The position numbers and the translations under genes are program-made. A stretch of 33,581 nucleotides of DNA from JAZTZP01 sp045637525 (GTDB lineage: Bacteria > Bacillota > Clostridia > UBA1381), in contig JAZTZP010000117.1 in assembly GCA_045637525.1 (NCBI GenBank), positions 1 to 33,581 on the forward strand, read 5' to 3'. Below the pieces are notes generated by a model. It saw only the letters and a program-made list of their open reading frames with translations. It was not told the DNA's origin and did no database searches. Each line of letters opens with the position of its first letter. Positions within the stretch are counted from its first letter, which is position 1. Positions 1 to 7,512 of the stretch are shown here, piece by piece.

Positions 1-20
1 TCGATTTTCTTTCCATAACT

Positions 21-153
21 TGCGGCGAATTCGCCGCAAATTTCACTCGCATTTATGCGAATTTCACCCAACCATATGGTTGGATTTCACTTTTTGCCTG
101 TGGCAAAAAATTTCACTGTAAATTATAGTTTATCGCAGATAAACTATAATTTA
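21..153. repeat. Mosaic array of five perfect palindromes joined by ATTTCAC linkers
   Basis: Five consecutive inverted repeats are seen: TGCGGCGAATTCGCCGCA (21-38), TCGCAT-TT-ATGCGA (47-60), CCAACCATATGGTTGG (68-83), TTTTTGCC-TGT-GGCAAAAA (91-109) and the 16-bp arms TAAATTATAGTTTATC/GATAAACTATAATTTA around a 3-nt loop (119-153). They are separated by the same heptamer ATTTCAC at 40-46, 61-67, 84-90 and 110-116. The stems differ in sequence while the linker is constant. A related array lies at 28095-28261. This resembles an interspersed mosaic repeat of the BIME kind; no function can be assigned. Confidence 0.85.
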
Positions 154-170
154 TAAGAAAGGAATACGAA

Positions 171-911
171 ATGAAAGAGAAAATATATACCATTCCGGTA
201 AATGAAGCGTACGAAACAGCTGAAGAATGTCCGCTTTGTTTTTTGGAGAAGAAGCTTGAGGATGAGGCTTTGGATTATGCACTGGGTGCGGCGATGATGG
301 AGCCTGATTACAGGGTTAAATCAAACGAAACAGGATATTGCAACAGGCATTTTGAATGTCTTAATAAAATGCCGAATAAGCTTAGCCTTGCGTTGGTTTT
401 GGAAACGCATCTTGAAGAGATAAGAAAGACTGTTAAAAACCATGAGAAGGCTGTGAAGAAGGCGGCTGAGGCGAAGTCGGGGCTTTTTAAGAAAACCGAT
501 AAAATAAAGGTGATTACAGAGGCGGCAGAGGCTGCCGGGAAAATAAATTCCGGTTGTATGATATGCGAGAAGGTTTCTCATACGATGGACAGGTATTTTG
601 AGGTTTTATTTTATCTGTGGGACACCGAGGAGGATTTTCGGAAGAAGTTTGACGATTCAAAGGGCGTATGCATGCACCATTTTGAAAAGCTCGTGAGTCT
701 TGCCCCGAAATATCTGAATGAAGAAAAGGCAGCACGGTTTGTTAGTGTTCTTATTGAAAAGCAAAGTGTGGAGCTTGAAAGATTGCAAGATGAAATACAC
801 CGGTTTACGCTGAAGTTTGATTACAGGAATAAAGACATGGAGCTCGGAACTGCACATGATGCACCGGGAAGATTACTACAAAAGATAGGCGGCTACGTAA
901 AGTCTGAATAA
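171..911 (+). CDS. DUF6062 family protein, putative metal-binding
   Basis: The 246-residue soluble protein matches my recollection of the DUF6062 family of Clostridia, which has no known function. It contains two repeated cysteine/histidine units: C20-P-L-C23 with C57-N-R-H60, and C129-M-I-C132 with C167-M-H-H170. Each CxxC plus CxxH pair could form a four-ligand zinc site, so the protein reads as an internal duplication; this is inference. The region between the units (about 80-125) is lysine-rich and helical. There is no signal peptide or membrane segment. AAGAAAGG lies just upstream of the ATG. It is followed by 190 nt before pckG, which has its own promoter, so the two are probably separate units. 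The hairpin array ends 17 nt before the start codon. Confidence 0.75.
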   Translation: MKEKIYTIPVNEAYETAEECPLCFLEKKLEDEALDYALGAAMMEPDYRVKSNETGYCNRHFECLNKMPNKLSLALVLETHLEEIRKTVKNHEKAVKKAAEAKSGLFKKTDKIKVITEAAEAAGKINSGCMICEKVSHTMDRYFEVLFYLWDTEEDFRKKFDDSKGVCMHHFEKLVSLAPKYLNEEKAARFVSVLIEKQSVELERLQDEIHRFTLKFDYRNKDMELGTAHDAPGRLLQKIGGYVKSE

Positions 912-1030
912 TAACTGTGGAATTATTGTGCAATTTATTTATATTATTTTAAATTAAACCCGGTTATTGAGAATTAATATCTAAATTTAAAAAAAGTTTT
1001 TGGTAAAGTCTTTTCTTTTACTGATTTTTA

Positions 1031-1039
1031 TGATATAAT
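1031..1039 (+). promoter_or_regulatory. Extended -10 promoter for pckG
   Basis: TGATATAAT (1031-1039) is a perfect extended -10 element. No good -35 is seen at the proper distance (TTTTCT near 1011), which is typical of extended -10 promoters. Transcription would begin near 1046, leaving a leader of about 57 nt before pckG. No riboswitch or operator was recognised in the leader. Confidence 0.6.
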
Positions 1040-1102
1040 GTAAAATGAAAATATTTTTAATATTTTAAAAGTAGAAATTAATTTTAACGGGAGGAATATA
1101 TC

Positions 1103-2878
1103 ATGACAACAAACAAAAGTGTTTTAACATGGCTTGACGAAATGACAGCTATGTGCCGTCCGTCGCAAATCGTTTGGATAGACGGTTCAGAAGAACAGCT
1201 TGAGGCACTTCGTGCAGAATCTGTTGCTATTGGTGAAATAATAGCTCTTAACCAGGAAAAGCTTCCGGGCTGCTATTATCACAGAACAGCTGAGAACGAC
1301 GTTGCAAGAGTTGAAGACAGAACATTTATTTGTACAAAGACAAAGGAAGAAGCAGGTCCTATCAATAACTGGATGGATCCTGAAGAAATGTATGCAAAGC
1401 TTAAGGCTTTATACGATGGTTCTATGGAAGGAAGAACTATGTATGTTATTCCTTATTCAATGGGTCCGGTAGGATCTCCTTTCTCAAAGATCGGTATAGA
1501 GCTTACAGACAGCATATATGTTGTTCTTAACATGGCAATCATGACAAGAATCGGTAAGGCTGTTATTGATCAGCTCGGTGACAGCGCTGATTTCGTTAAG
1601 TGTCTTCATGCAAAGAAGGATGTAAATCCTGAGGACAGATACATCGTACAATTCCCGCAGGATGCTACAATCTGGTCAATCAATTCTGCATACGGCGGTA
1701 ACGTACTTCTCGGTAAGAAGTGTTTTGCTCTTCGTATAGCTTCATATCTCGGAAGAAACGAAGGCTGGATGGCTGAGCATATGCTTATTCTCGGTCTTGA
1801 AAATCCGCAGGGTGAGGTTAAGTACATCTGTGCTGCATTCCCGTCTGCTTGCGGTAAGACAAATCTCGCAATGCTTATTCCGCCTGAGTATCTTAAGGAA
1901 AAAGGATATAAGGTATGGACTGTTGGTGATGATATTGCATGGCTCAGAATCGGTCCGGACGGAAGATTATATGCTATCAATCCTGAAGCAGGCTTCTTCG
2001 GTGTTGCTCCGGGTACAAGTGTTAAGACAAACTTTAATGCTTTAGAGTCAACAAAGAAGAACACTATCTTCACAAACGTTGCTATAAATAATGACGACTT
2101 GACAGTTTGGTGGGAAGGTCTTGACAAGAATCCTCCGTCAAACGCAACTGAGTGGAAGGGCGCTCAGGTTGACGGTAAGGCATATACTGCTGAAGGCAAC
2201 AAGCTTGCTCATCCTAACTCAAGATTTACTGCTCCGGCTATCAACTGCCCATGCATTTCAAAGGAATTTGAAAACCCGGCAGGTGTTCCGGTTGAAGCAA
2301 TCGTATTCGGCGGAAGACGTGCTAAGTGTGCTCCGCTCGTATATCAGTCAAGAGACTGGACTCACGGTACATTTGTTGGTGCTACAATGGCATCTGAGAC
2401 AACAGCAGCAGCTGCTGGTGCTGTCGGCGTTGTACGTCGTGACCCGATGGCTATGAAGCCGTTTGTTGGATATAACATGGCTGATTACTGGGGACACTGG
2501 CTCAAGATGGGCGAAAAGCTTGGCGATAAGGCTCCGAAGGTATTCCACGTTAACTGGTTCAGACAGGACGAGGAAGGCAACTTCATGTGGCCGGGATTCG
2601 GCGATAATATGCGTGTACTCCTCTGGATTCTTGACAGATGTGCAGGCAAGGTTGATGCTAAAGAATGTGCAATAGGTTACATTCCTGAGGCTAAGGATAT
2701 AGACACAACAGGTCTTGACCTTGACGCTGAGGTTTTAGAAGAGCTTCTTACAATCGACAACAAGGTATGGCTTGAAGATGTTGAAAACATCAAGGAATAC
2801 TTTGCACAGTTCGGAGATAAGCTCCCGAAAGCTATTGCTGATGAGCTTGTTAAGCTTGAAAATAATCTTAACAAATAA
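1103..2878 (+). CDS. pckG: Phosphoenolpyruvate carboxykinase (GTP)
   Basis: This cytosolic enzyme interconverts oxaloacetate + GTP with phosphoenolpyruvate + GDP + CO2. It belongs to the GTP-type family and, at 591 residues, is of typical length. Hallmarks are the kinase-1a/P-loop FPSACGKTN (about 246-254), the metal-binding GDDIAW (about 275), and PEAGFFGVAPGTS a little downstream. In fermentative clostridia it can work in the carboxylating direction to feed oxaloacetate towards succinate, or in gluconeogenesis; the window does not decide which. GGGAGGAA lies 9 nt upstream of the ATG. Codon choice looks more biased than in the EPS genes, as expected of a highly expressed gene. It is monocistronic, between its own promoter and the hairpin at 2885-2918. 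Confidence 0.97.
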   Translation: MTTNKSVLTWLDEMTAMCRPSQIVWIDGSEEQLEALRAESVAIGEIIALNQEKLPGCYYHRTAENDVARVEDRTFICTKTKEEAGPINNWMDPEEMYAKLKALYDGSMEGRTMYVIPYSMGPVGSPFSKIGIELTDSIYVVLNMAIMTRIGKAVIDQLGDSADFVKCLHAKKDVNPEDRYIVQFPQDATIWSINSAYGGNVLLGKKCFALRIASYLGRNEGWMAEHMLILGLENPQGEVKYICAAFPSACGKTNLAMLIPPEYLKEKGYKVWTVGDDIAWLRIGPDGRLYAINPEAGFFGVAPGTSVKTNFNALESTKKNTIFTNVAINNDDLTVWWEGLDKNPPSNATEWKGAQVDGKAYTAEGNKLAHPNSRFTAPAINCPCISKEFENPAGVPVEAIVFGGRRAKCAPLVYQSRDWTHGTFVGATMASETTAAAAGAVGVVRRDPMAMKPFVGYNMADYWGHWLKMGEKLGDKAPKVFHVNWFRQDEEGNFMWPGFGDNMRVLLWILDRCAGKVDAKECAIGYIPEAKDIDTTGLDLDAEVLEELLTIDNKVWLEDVENIKEYFAQFGDKLPKAIADELVKLENNLNK

Positions 2879-2884
2879 TTTTAA

Positions 2885-2918
2885 CATACGGAGTGTGAAT
2901 GAACACTCCGTATGTTCT
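2885..2918 (+). terminator. Hairpin terminator after pckG
   Basis: A perfect 14-bp stem, AACATACGGAGTGT (2885-2898) and ACACTCCGTATGTT (2905-2918), closes a 6-nt loop 7 nt after the pckG stop codon. The following tract (TTCTTATATT) is only moderately T-rich. Confidence 0.75.
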
Positions 2919-3059
2919 TATATTGGCATATTTACTAATTAAAACTCAGGGATTTGTCGAAAAAGACGAAAATAAAAAATAAAGGGAATTTTTTCGCACA
3001 AAAGTTAGTATTTTTTGTTTGAATAAATTGAGATTTTTGTAGAAAAACAGTAAAAGATA

Positions 3060-3088
3060 TTGAAAAATTCAAAAATATATGATATAAT
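3060..3088 (+). promoter_or_regulatory. Promoter of the diguanylate cyclase gene
   Basis: TTGAAA (about 3060-3065) and TATAAT (3083-3088) are spaced 17 nt apart, and the -10 is extended (TGATATAAT from 3080). This is the last clear promoter before the EPS operon, so the cyclase gene, the riboswitch and, after read-through, the operon may form one transcription unit. The rest of 2919-3139 is AT-rich with no other recognised element. Confidence 0.7.
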
Positions 3089-3145
3089 TTTATATGGATA
3101 TATATATAACTTTTAGAGGCGTTATGTATTTAAGAGGTAATGATT

Positions 3146-5446
3146 ATGGCAATAAAGTACGGAAAGAAAAAATCTAAACAACATAATATTTTATATACGA
3201 TTGTCACCGCGATATTGTTATGCACGGTTTTTCTTGGTATGGTAACTAATTTATATAACAAGACCGAGGATGAAGCATACGAAAATCTTCATATTCAGAC
3301 CAAGCAGATAAAGGATGATATTATTCTTCAGCTGATATCGGACAGGGAAAATCTTTCAACGATGGCGAACTTTGCTGCAAAGCTTTATAATGACGGAGAT
3401 GGCTACAGCCTTTTGTTTGAGTCCTTCAAATCCATTGGTATGATTGAAAATATAGGTATTTTGAATCCTGACAATACTTTTGCGACAAAGTCAGGCACTG
3501 CTAATATGGAGGGTATTATTTCTTTTGAAGAAGAAAAGGAAAAAGGTATATACATAAGCAGCAGAATTAAAGATATTACAAAAGATGATTATGTGCTTAT
3601 AAGAAGTGCTGTGCCTATTGAAGTAAACGGTGAAACTGTTGGTATATTATATGGTGCAATTAAGCCGGAAAAGCTCAATGACAGGTATATACAAATGGTA
3701 GAAGAGCTTGATGCACAGCTGTTTGTTTATGAAAAAGGAACGGGCGAGATTATTATTGATACAATTCTGGGAGATGCGAGCAATATTTCAGTATTGAAAA
3801 ACCGTAAATACAACGACGGTTCTTCTTATGAGCAATTAGTGTCAACCGACAGCGGTTTTATTTCATTCCAGTCCGAGTACAGAAATGAAAATCTTCATTT
3901 GCATTATTCTTCCATTGATGAGTTCGGCTGGATGATAGCGTTAGGAAGATATGATTCACAGGTGTTTGCAGGGACACATACTATGACTCGTATTTTGTTT
4001 TTAGTATTTCTGGTTATGCTTGGCATAATAGCTTTGTATATATTGATATTGATGGTAAACGAAAGAAAAGTTAATGCCGTAACCGAGTGTGCTTCAAATG
4101 TCAGAAAGGAACTTTTAGAAACGAGTGATGGGCAAAATAATATTAAGGATGCTTTGATTGAGGTTTGTAAATTTGCAAATTCAAGGTCGGCTGTATTTTT
4201 TGATACAGACGGAGAATTTTATCACCATATTGCTCCTCGATATGAAGAAATTATGCTTTCGGAAGAAGAAAGAAAGCATTTCAGTGCAGAGCTGCTTCGT
4301 TATGCATCCGAGTTCCATAAGCTTAACAGGAATACAGTTAATGTTTTGTGCATAAAACCGAATAAACATCTTGTAAAAACTAATCCGGGCTTTTATCATT
4401 TTTTAAAAGACCACAAAATCAAAGAAGTTTCTTTTTCTTCAACAATCAATAAATCCAATCATATCACAATTCTGGCTTCTGTTAACTCAAGGCGGGGAAG
4501 TCAGGTGAGGTTGCTTGCAGAAAAAGTTTCGGCGTGTTTTTCAATGGCGTTGTACAATAAAAATCATCTTAATAAAACTACACTTGCCGCGACAACAGAT
4601 TCTCTTACCGGGGCGCTGAATCGTGTTGCATATAAAAGCGATTTGTTAGTTTTTGATGAAGAGAAGGCTACTGACTTTTCTTGTATCTATATAGATGTTA
4701 ATGAGCTTCATATTTGTAATAACAAATACGGACATGCTGCCGGCGATGAAATGCTTTTATATATTGCAAATACCTTAAAAGAAGTGTTTTACGGTCACAA
4801 GGTTTACAGAATGGGCGGCGATGAATTTTTAGTATTTTGTCAACACACCCCGCAGGATTGCGTGAAGAAAAGTATTGAGATTTTTACCCGGCAATTGGAA
4901 CCGCGCAATTACCATGTTGCAATCGGGATGTCTTACAGAACACAAAATACCGCTACCGAAGAAATGGTAAGAGAAGCAGAAGTAAGAATGTATGAGGCAA
5001 AAAACCGGTATTATCAAAACAAGGAACAGCAAAGCGCTCTCTCTGCCACAGATATGGAATATGTTCAGGTAAAAACAGGAATACTTGAAATAGATACAAT
5101 GCTTTCTGTTTTAAAGGAAAAATACAATGGTATATATCGTGTTTCGCTCTCTACTGATAAAGCCAGACGCATTTTGATGCCTGCATATTTAAAGTATAAT
5201 GAAAATGAAGAACATTTTTCTAATTTATTTTCAAGATATGTTGCTGAGTCGGTAAATCCCGATTATCACAGAGCATTAATGAGCTTTTTGAATTATGAAG
5301 CTTTAAAGAATCAATTGATGGAAGGTAAAATTCCTAAAATCACATACAAAAGGAATGATGGCGAGCTCGTGATATTAAGTGTTTACAAGCTCTGTGATGC
5401 AGACGAATTGGTTAGTGACACTCTTTGGGTTTTTGCAAAAGAGTAA
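3146..5446 (+). CDS. Membrane-bound diguanylate cyclase (Cache-like sensor, GGDEF, C-terminal PAS-like domain)
   Basis: It probably makes c-di-GMP from two GTP in response to an extracellular signal. Order (residues from 3146): TM1 about 15-37; extracytoplasmic dCache-like sensor about 40-275; TM2 about 282-304; a GAF-like linker about 320-470; GGDEF domain from about 483, with TDSLTGALNR and an intact GGDEF at 557-561. The RxxD inhibitory site expected five residues before GGDEF is absent (FYGH), so product feedback through the I-site is unlikely. A PAS-like C-terminal domain (about 640-766) follows. The in-frame ATG at 3140 lies only 2 nt after GAGG, whereas 3146 lies 8 nt away and is preferred. 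It is directly followed by a c-di-GMP riboswitch, so its product is the likely signal for the EPS operon. Confidence 0.88.
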   Translation: MAIKYGKKKSKQHNILYTIVTAILLCTVFLGMVTNLYNKTEDEAYENLHIQTKQIKDDIILQLISDRENLSTMANFAAKLYNDGDGYSLLFESFKSIGMIENIGILNPDNTFATKSGTANMEGIISFEEEKEKGIYISSRIKDITKDDYVLIRSAVPIEVNGETVGILYGAIKPEKLNDRYIQMVEELDAQLFVYEKGTGEIIIDTILGDASNISVLKNRKYNDGSSYEQLVSTDSGFISFQSEYRNENLHLHYSSIDEFGWMIALGRYDSQVFAGTHTMTRILFLVFLVMLGIIALYILILMVNERKVNAVTECASNVRKELLETSDGQNNIKDALIEVCKFANSRSAVFFDTDGEFYHHIAPRYEEIMLSEEERKHFSAELLRYASEFHKLNRNTVNVLCIKPNKHLVKTNPGFYHFLKDHKIKEVSFSSTINKSNHITILASVNSRRGSQVRLLAEKVSACFSMALYNKNHLNKTTLAATTDSLTGALNRVAYKSDLLVFDEEKATDFSCIYIDVNELHICNNKYGHAAGDEMLLYIANTLKEVFYGHKVYRMGGDEFLVFCQHTPQDCVKKSIEIFTRQLEPRNYHVAIGMSYRTQNTATEEMVREAEVRMYEAKNRYYQNKEQQSALSATDMEYVQVKTGILEIDTMLSVLKEKYNGIYRVSLSTDKARRILMPAYLKYNENEEHFSNLFSRYVAESVNPDYHRALMSFLNYEALKNQLMEGKIPKITYKRNDGELVILSVYKLCDADELVSDTLWVFAKE

Positions 5447-5465
5447 ACACTGTTGACAAAGGCGA

Positions 5466-5574
5466 ATCATTGTGATGTACCGGCAGATAATAATAGTTGG
5501 CAAAATCGACGAAGGTCGGTGACGCAAAGCAAAAAAGCCAAGGCTTTATACTATGCCGGTACGGCTGCAATGAT
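5466..5574 (+). ncRNA. c-di-GMP-I (GEMM-I) riboswitch
   Basis: The conserved GEMM-I core is present: GGCAAA (5499-5504), a P2 hairpin ATCGAC-GAAG-GTCGGT (5505-5520) and the invariant GACGCAAAGC (5521-5530). P1 is formed by GTACCGGCA (5477-5485) with TGCCGGTAC (5554-5562), up to 9 bp; its inner pairs may instead join P3. An outer extension pairs ATCATTG (5466-5472) with CAATGAT (5568-5574). A terminator overlapping this extension follows at once, as in riboswitches acting by transcription attenuation. It lies between the cyclase stop (5446) and the EAL gene (5686), with no coding gene between. c-di-GMP is the family ligand; 3',3'-cGAMP-responsive variants of this fold exist and cannot be ruled out by eye. 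Confidence 0.87.
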
Positions 5575-5615
5575 ACGAGGTCTTTATCCATACTTTATAT
5601 TGTTGCAGTTTTTTT
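5565..5615 (+). terminator. Riboswitch-controlled intrinsic terminator
   Basis: CTGCAATGATA (5565-5575) pairs with TATATTGTTGCAG (pairing bases 5598-5608) in an 11-bp stem with two G-U pairs, followed by seven T (5609-5615). Its 5' arm contains CAATGAT (5568-5574), which is also the 3' partner of the extended riboswitch P1, so the two structures exclude each other. Confidence 0.8.
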
Positions 5616-5685
5616 GTTTTCAGTATAAAAAATATAGTGCTGCATACTATGTAATCAGTAATAAAAAAATTATGGAGTAAGTGCG

Positions 5686-6522
5686 ATGAATAATATGTTT
5701 TTAAAAGGTTTTATGAATTTTTTATGCAGAAAGAAGGAACTGTCTGAAGAGAAGCAGCTTTTGGAAAAAATTGAAGAAGCATTTAAAAATGACGAGTTTA
5801 AAATGCATCTTCAATTTATTGTTGATAATAAGACAAAAAAGCTTGTATCAAGCGAGGCTTTGTCGAGATGGGAAACCTTCGGTGGTGAGGTTATCATGCC
5901 CGGAGCATATATAGGTGTAATGGAAAAATCAGGACTTATTGTGAAGTTTGATTACTATATGTTTGAAAAGGCCTGCAAAAAACTTTCCGAATGGAAAGAT
6001 TCCGAGTTCAATGAAATTATTATGTCCTGCAATATCACAAGAATTACTATATCCGAAAAGAGTTTTGTTACAAAAATAAAAGAAATAGCGGATAAGTATG
6101 TTTTTGACAGAAGCAAGCTTCTGATTGAAATTACGGAAGATTCGATTGAAAAGAATATGGATGTTGCAAGGAATAATATTATAAGAGCAAAAGAACTTGG
6201 ATTTAGTATTGCATTAGATGATATTGGCAGTGGTTATACATCATTAATAAGTTTGTGTGAGTATCCCATTGATGTAGTGAAAATTGACAGAGATGTTCTT
6301 CTGCTCTCTGACAGAGAATGCGGAAAAAAACTGTTTTTGGGAATTATATCTTTAATACACAGTCTTAATCTTAAGGTTGTGTGCGAAGGTGTTGAAACTG
6401 AAGAACAAAACTCATTGGTTTCTGATAGTGAATGTGATTATATCCAGGGGTGGTACTATTCAAAAGCACTTCCTGAAAGTAAGGCGGAAGATTTTTATAA
6501 AGAGTATATGAAGAAGTTTTAA
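5686..6522 (+). CDS. EAL-domain c-di-GMP phosphodiesterase, first gene of the EPS operon
   Basis: This 278-residue cytoplasmic protein consists almost only of an EAL domain and would hydrolyse c-di-GMP to pGpG. The signature residues are kept: E57-A-L (EALSRW), N116, E148, D178-D179 (DDIGSGYTSL), K199 in VVKIDRD, E234 and E237 (CEGVETEEQ) and Q254 (IQGWYY), so activity is expected. There is no TM segment or sensor domain. GGAG lies 8 nt before the ATG. It is the first gene behind the c-di-GMP riboswitch and terminator, 13 nt before the GtrA-like gene. Placing a phosphodiesterase under a c-di-GMP switch predicts negative feedback if the switch is ON with ligand, or positive feedback if it is OFF. 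Confidence 0.92.
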   Translation: MNNMFLKGFMNFLCRKKELSEEKQLLEKIEEAFKNDEFKMHLQFIVDNKTKKLVSSEALSRWETFGGEVIMPGAYIGVMEKSGLIVKFDYYMFEKACKKLSEWKDSEFNEIIMSCNITRITISEKSFVTKIKEIADKYVFDRSKLLIEITEDSIEKNMDVARNNIIRAKELGFSIALDDIGSGYTSLISLCEYPIDVVKIDRDVLLLSDRECGKKLFLGIISLIHSLNLKVVCEGVETEEQNSLVSDSECDYIQGWYYSKALPESKAEDFYKEYMKKF

Positions 6523-6535
6523 AAGGTGAAGGTAA

Positions 6536-6925
6536 GTGAAAAAACTCATAATACAACTGATAAAATTTGGTATTGTCGGAGTAATTGCGGCAGTAATTGA
6601 TTTGGGCGTTTTGATGATTTTGAAAGAAATAATGCATGTTGAGGTTCTTATAGCATCGGCGGTGGCTTTTTCCGTATCTGTTACAGCAAATTACATTTTA
6701 AGTATGCTGTTTGTTTTTAAAGGCAGTGAAAACGGCAAGATAAAAGAATTTATAGTGTTTGTTGCCCTCAGCATTGGCGGACTCGTCTTAAATCAATTTA
6801 TAATGTGGATTGGAACAGAAATGCTGACTGTTTACTATCTTTGGGTTAAGTTTTTTGCCTGCGTTTTTGTTCCGGTATATAATTTTATTACAAGAAAAAT
6901 ATTTTTGGAGAAAAAAGCTCCGTAA
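6536..6925 (+). CDS. GtrA-family membrane protein
   Basis: The 129-residue protein has four predicted membrane helices (about 8-30, 37-58, 72-92, 98-118) and the GtrA opening KFGIVGVIAAVIDLGVL. GtrA proteins are thought to flip undecaprenyl-phosphate-linked glucose or another sugar, or to assist teichoic-acid and O-antigen glycosylation. The start is GTG at 6536 with AAGGTGAAGG just upstream. A GtrB-like transferase (25414) and a GtrII-like transferase (9745) lie in the same operon, so all three parts of a Gtr side-branch glycosylation module are present but scattered. Confidence 0.85.
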   Translation: MKKLIIQLIKFGIVGVIAAVIDLGVLMILKEIMHVEVLIASAVAFSVSVTANYILSMLFVFKGSENGKIKEFIVFVALSIGGLVLNQFIMWIGTEMLTVYYLWVKFFACVFVPVYNFITRKIFLEKKAP

Positions 6926-6937
6926 GGAAGATAAACT

Positions 6938-7480
6938 ATGAATAATAAGTTTTCAAAGGATTTATACAGATACTATGGTGAAAAGGGTGAAAGTCTTATT
7001 CAAAGAGTGTTAAGACCGACAGAGCTTAAGTATATTGCGCTTTTCAGGAAGGCGGAAAAATGTAAGTTCAAGCCTTTGAAATTATACTATACAGTTAAAC
7101 TTAAACTTATGTCCTATAAAACTCATATACAAATTCCGGCACGGACAAAAATCGGTGAAGGTTTTTATATCGGACACAGCGGCAGAGTTATTATACACCC
7201 GGATGCAGTCTTGGGAAAAAACATGAATATCGCTACAGGAGTAACCATAGGATATGAAAACCGGGGCGTGAGGTGCGGTGCACCGACGTTTGACGGTAAT
7301 TGCTGGATTGGAACGAACTCAGTTGTTGTAGGTAATATAGGAATTGGCGAGGATGTAATGATTGCACCTTTGACCTTTGTAAATTTCGATGTTCCCTCTC
7401 ACAGCATAGTGATAGGAAATCCCGCAAGGATAATACATAAAGAAAATGCAACAGAAGATTATATAGAAAACAGAGTATAA
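6938..7480 (+). CDS. Hexapeptide-repeat acetyltransferase (serine O-acetyltransferase-like)
   Basis: The 180-residue protein has a left-handed beta-helix region (about 65-165) with hexapeptide turns such as IGEGFYIGHS, VIHPDAVLG, IGYENRG, IGTNSVVVGNIGIGED and VIGNPARII. This resembles the serine O-acetyltransferase/colanic-acid acetyltransferase group of acetyl-CoA-dependent enzymes. In this setting it probably O- or N-acetylates a sugar of the repeat unit rather than serine. The last residues form the usual NPAR tail. It lies 12 nt after the GtrA-like gene and 32 nt before the flippase gene, with AGGAAG upstream of its start. The acceptor cannot be predicted. Confidence 0.85.
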   Translation: MNNKFSKDLYRYYGEKGESLIQRVLRPTELKYIALFRKAEKCKFKPLKLYYTVKLKLMSYKTHIQIPARTKIGEGFYIGHSGRVIIHPDAVLGKNMNIATGVTIGYENRGVRCGAPTFDGNCWIGTNSVVVGNIGIGEDVMIAPLTFVNFDVPSHSIVIGNPARIIHKENATEDYIENRV

Positions 7481-7512
7481 ACTATTATGATAAATGCAGG
7501 AGGTGTGCCCGG

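Noticed and set aside
21..153. CRISPR array reading of the linker repeats
   Set aside because: The repeated unit is only 7 nt, the spacers are palindromes of 14-35 nt, and no cas genes are near.
1606..2127. 173-codon minus-strand frame inside pckG
   Set aside because: It is a shadow of the strongly biased codons of pckG, with no ribosome site or family pattern.
5453..5458. TTGACA as the -35 of a promoter just before the riboswitch
   Set aside because: No good -10 lies 16-18 nt downstream (TGTACC), and a start there would cut off the 5' strand of P1.
5614..5637. Possible promoter between the terminator and the EAL gene (TTGTTT/TATAGT)
   Set aside because: The spacing is only about 12 nt and both boxes are weak; it would bypass the riboswitch. 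It cannot be wholly excluded without RNA ends.
5453..5680. Open reading frame of 75 codons between the cyclase and EAL genes
   Set aside because: It runs through the riboswitch core and its terminator, has no good ribosome site, and its composition fits structured RNA, not protein.
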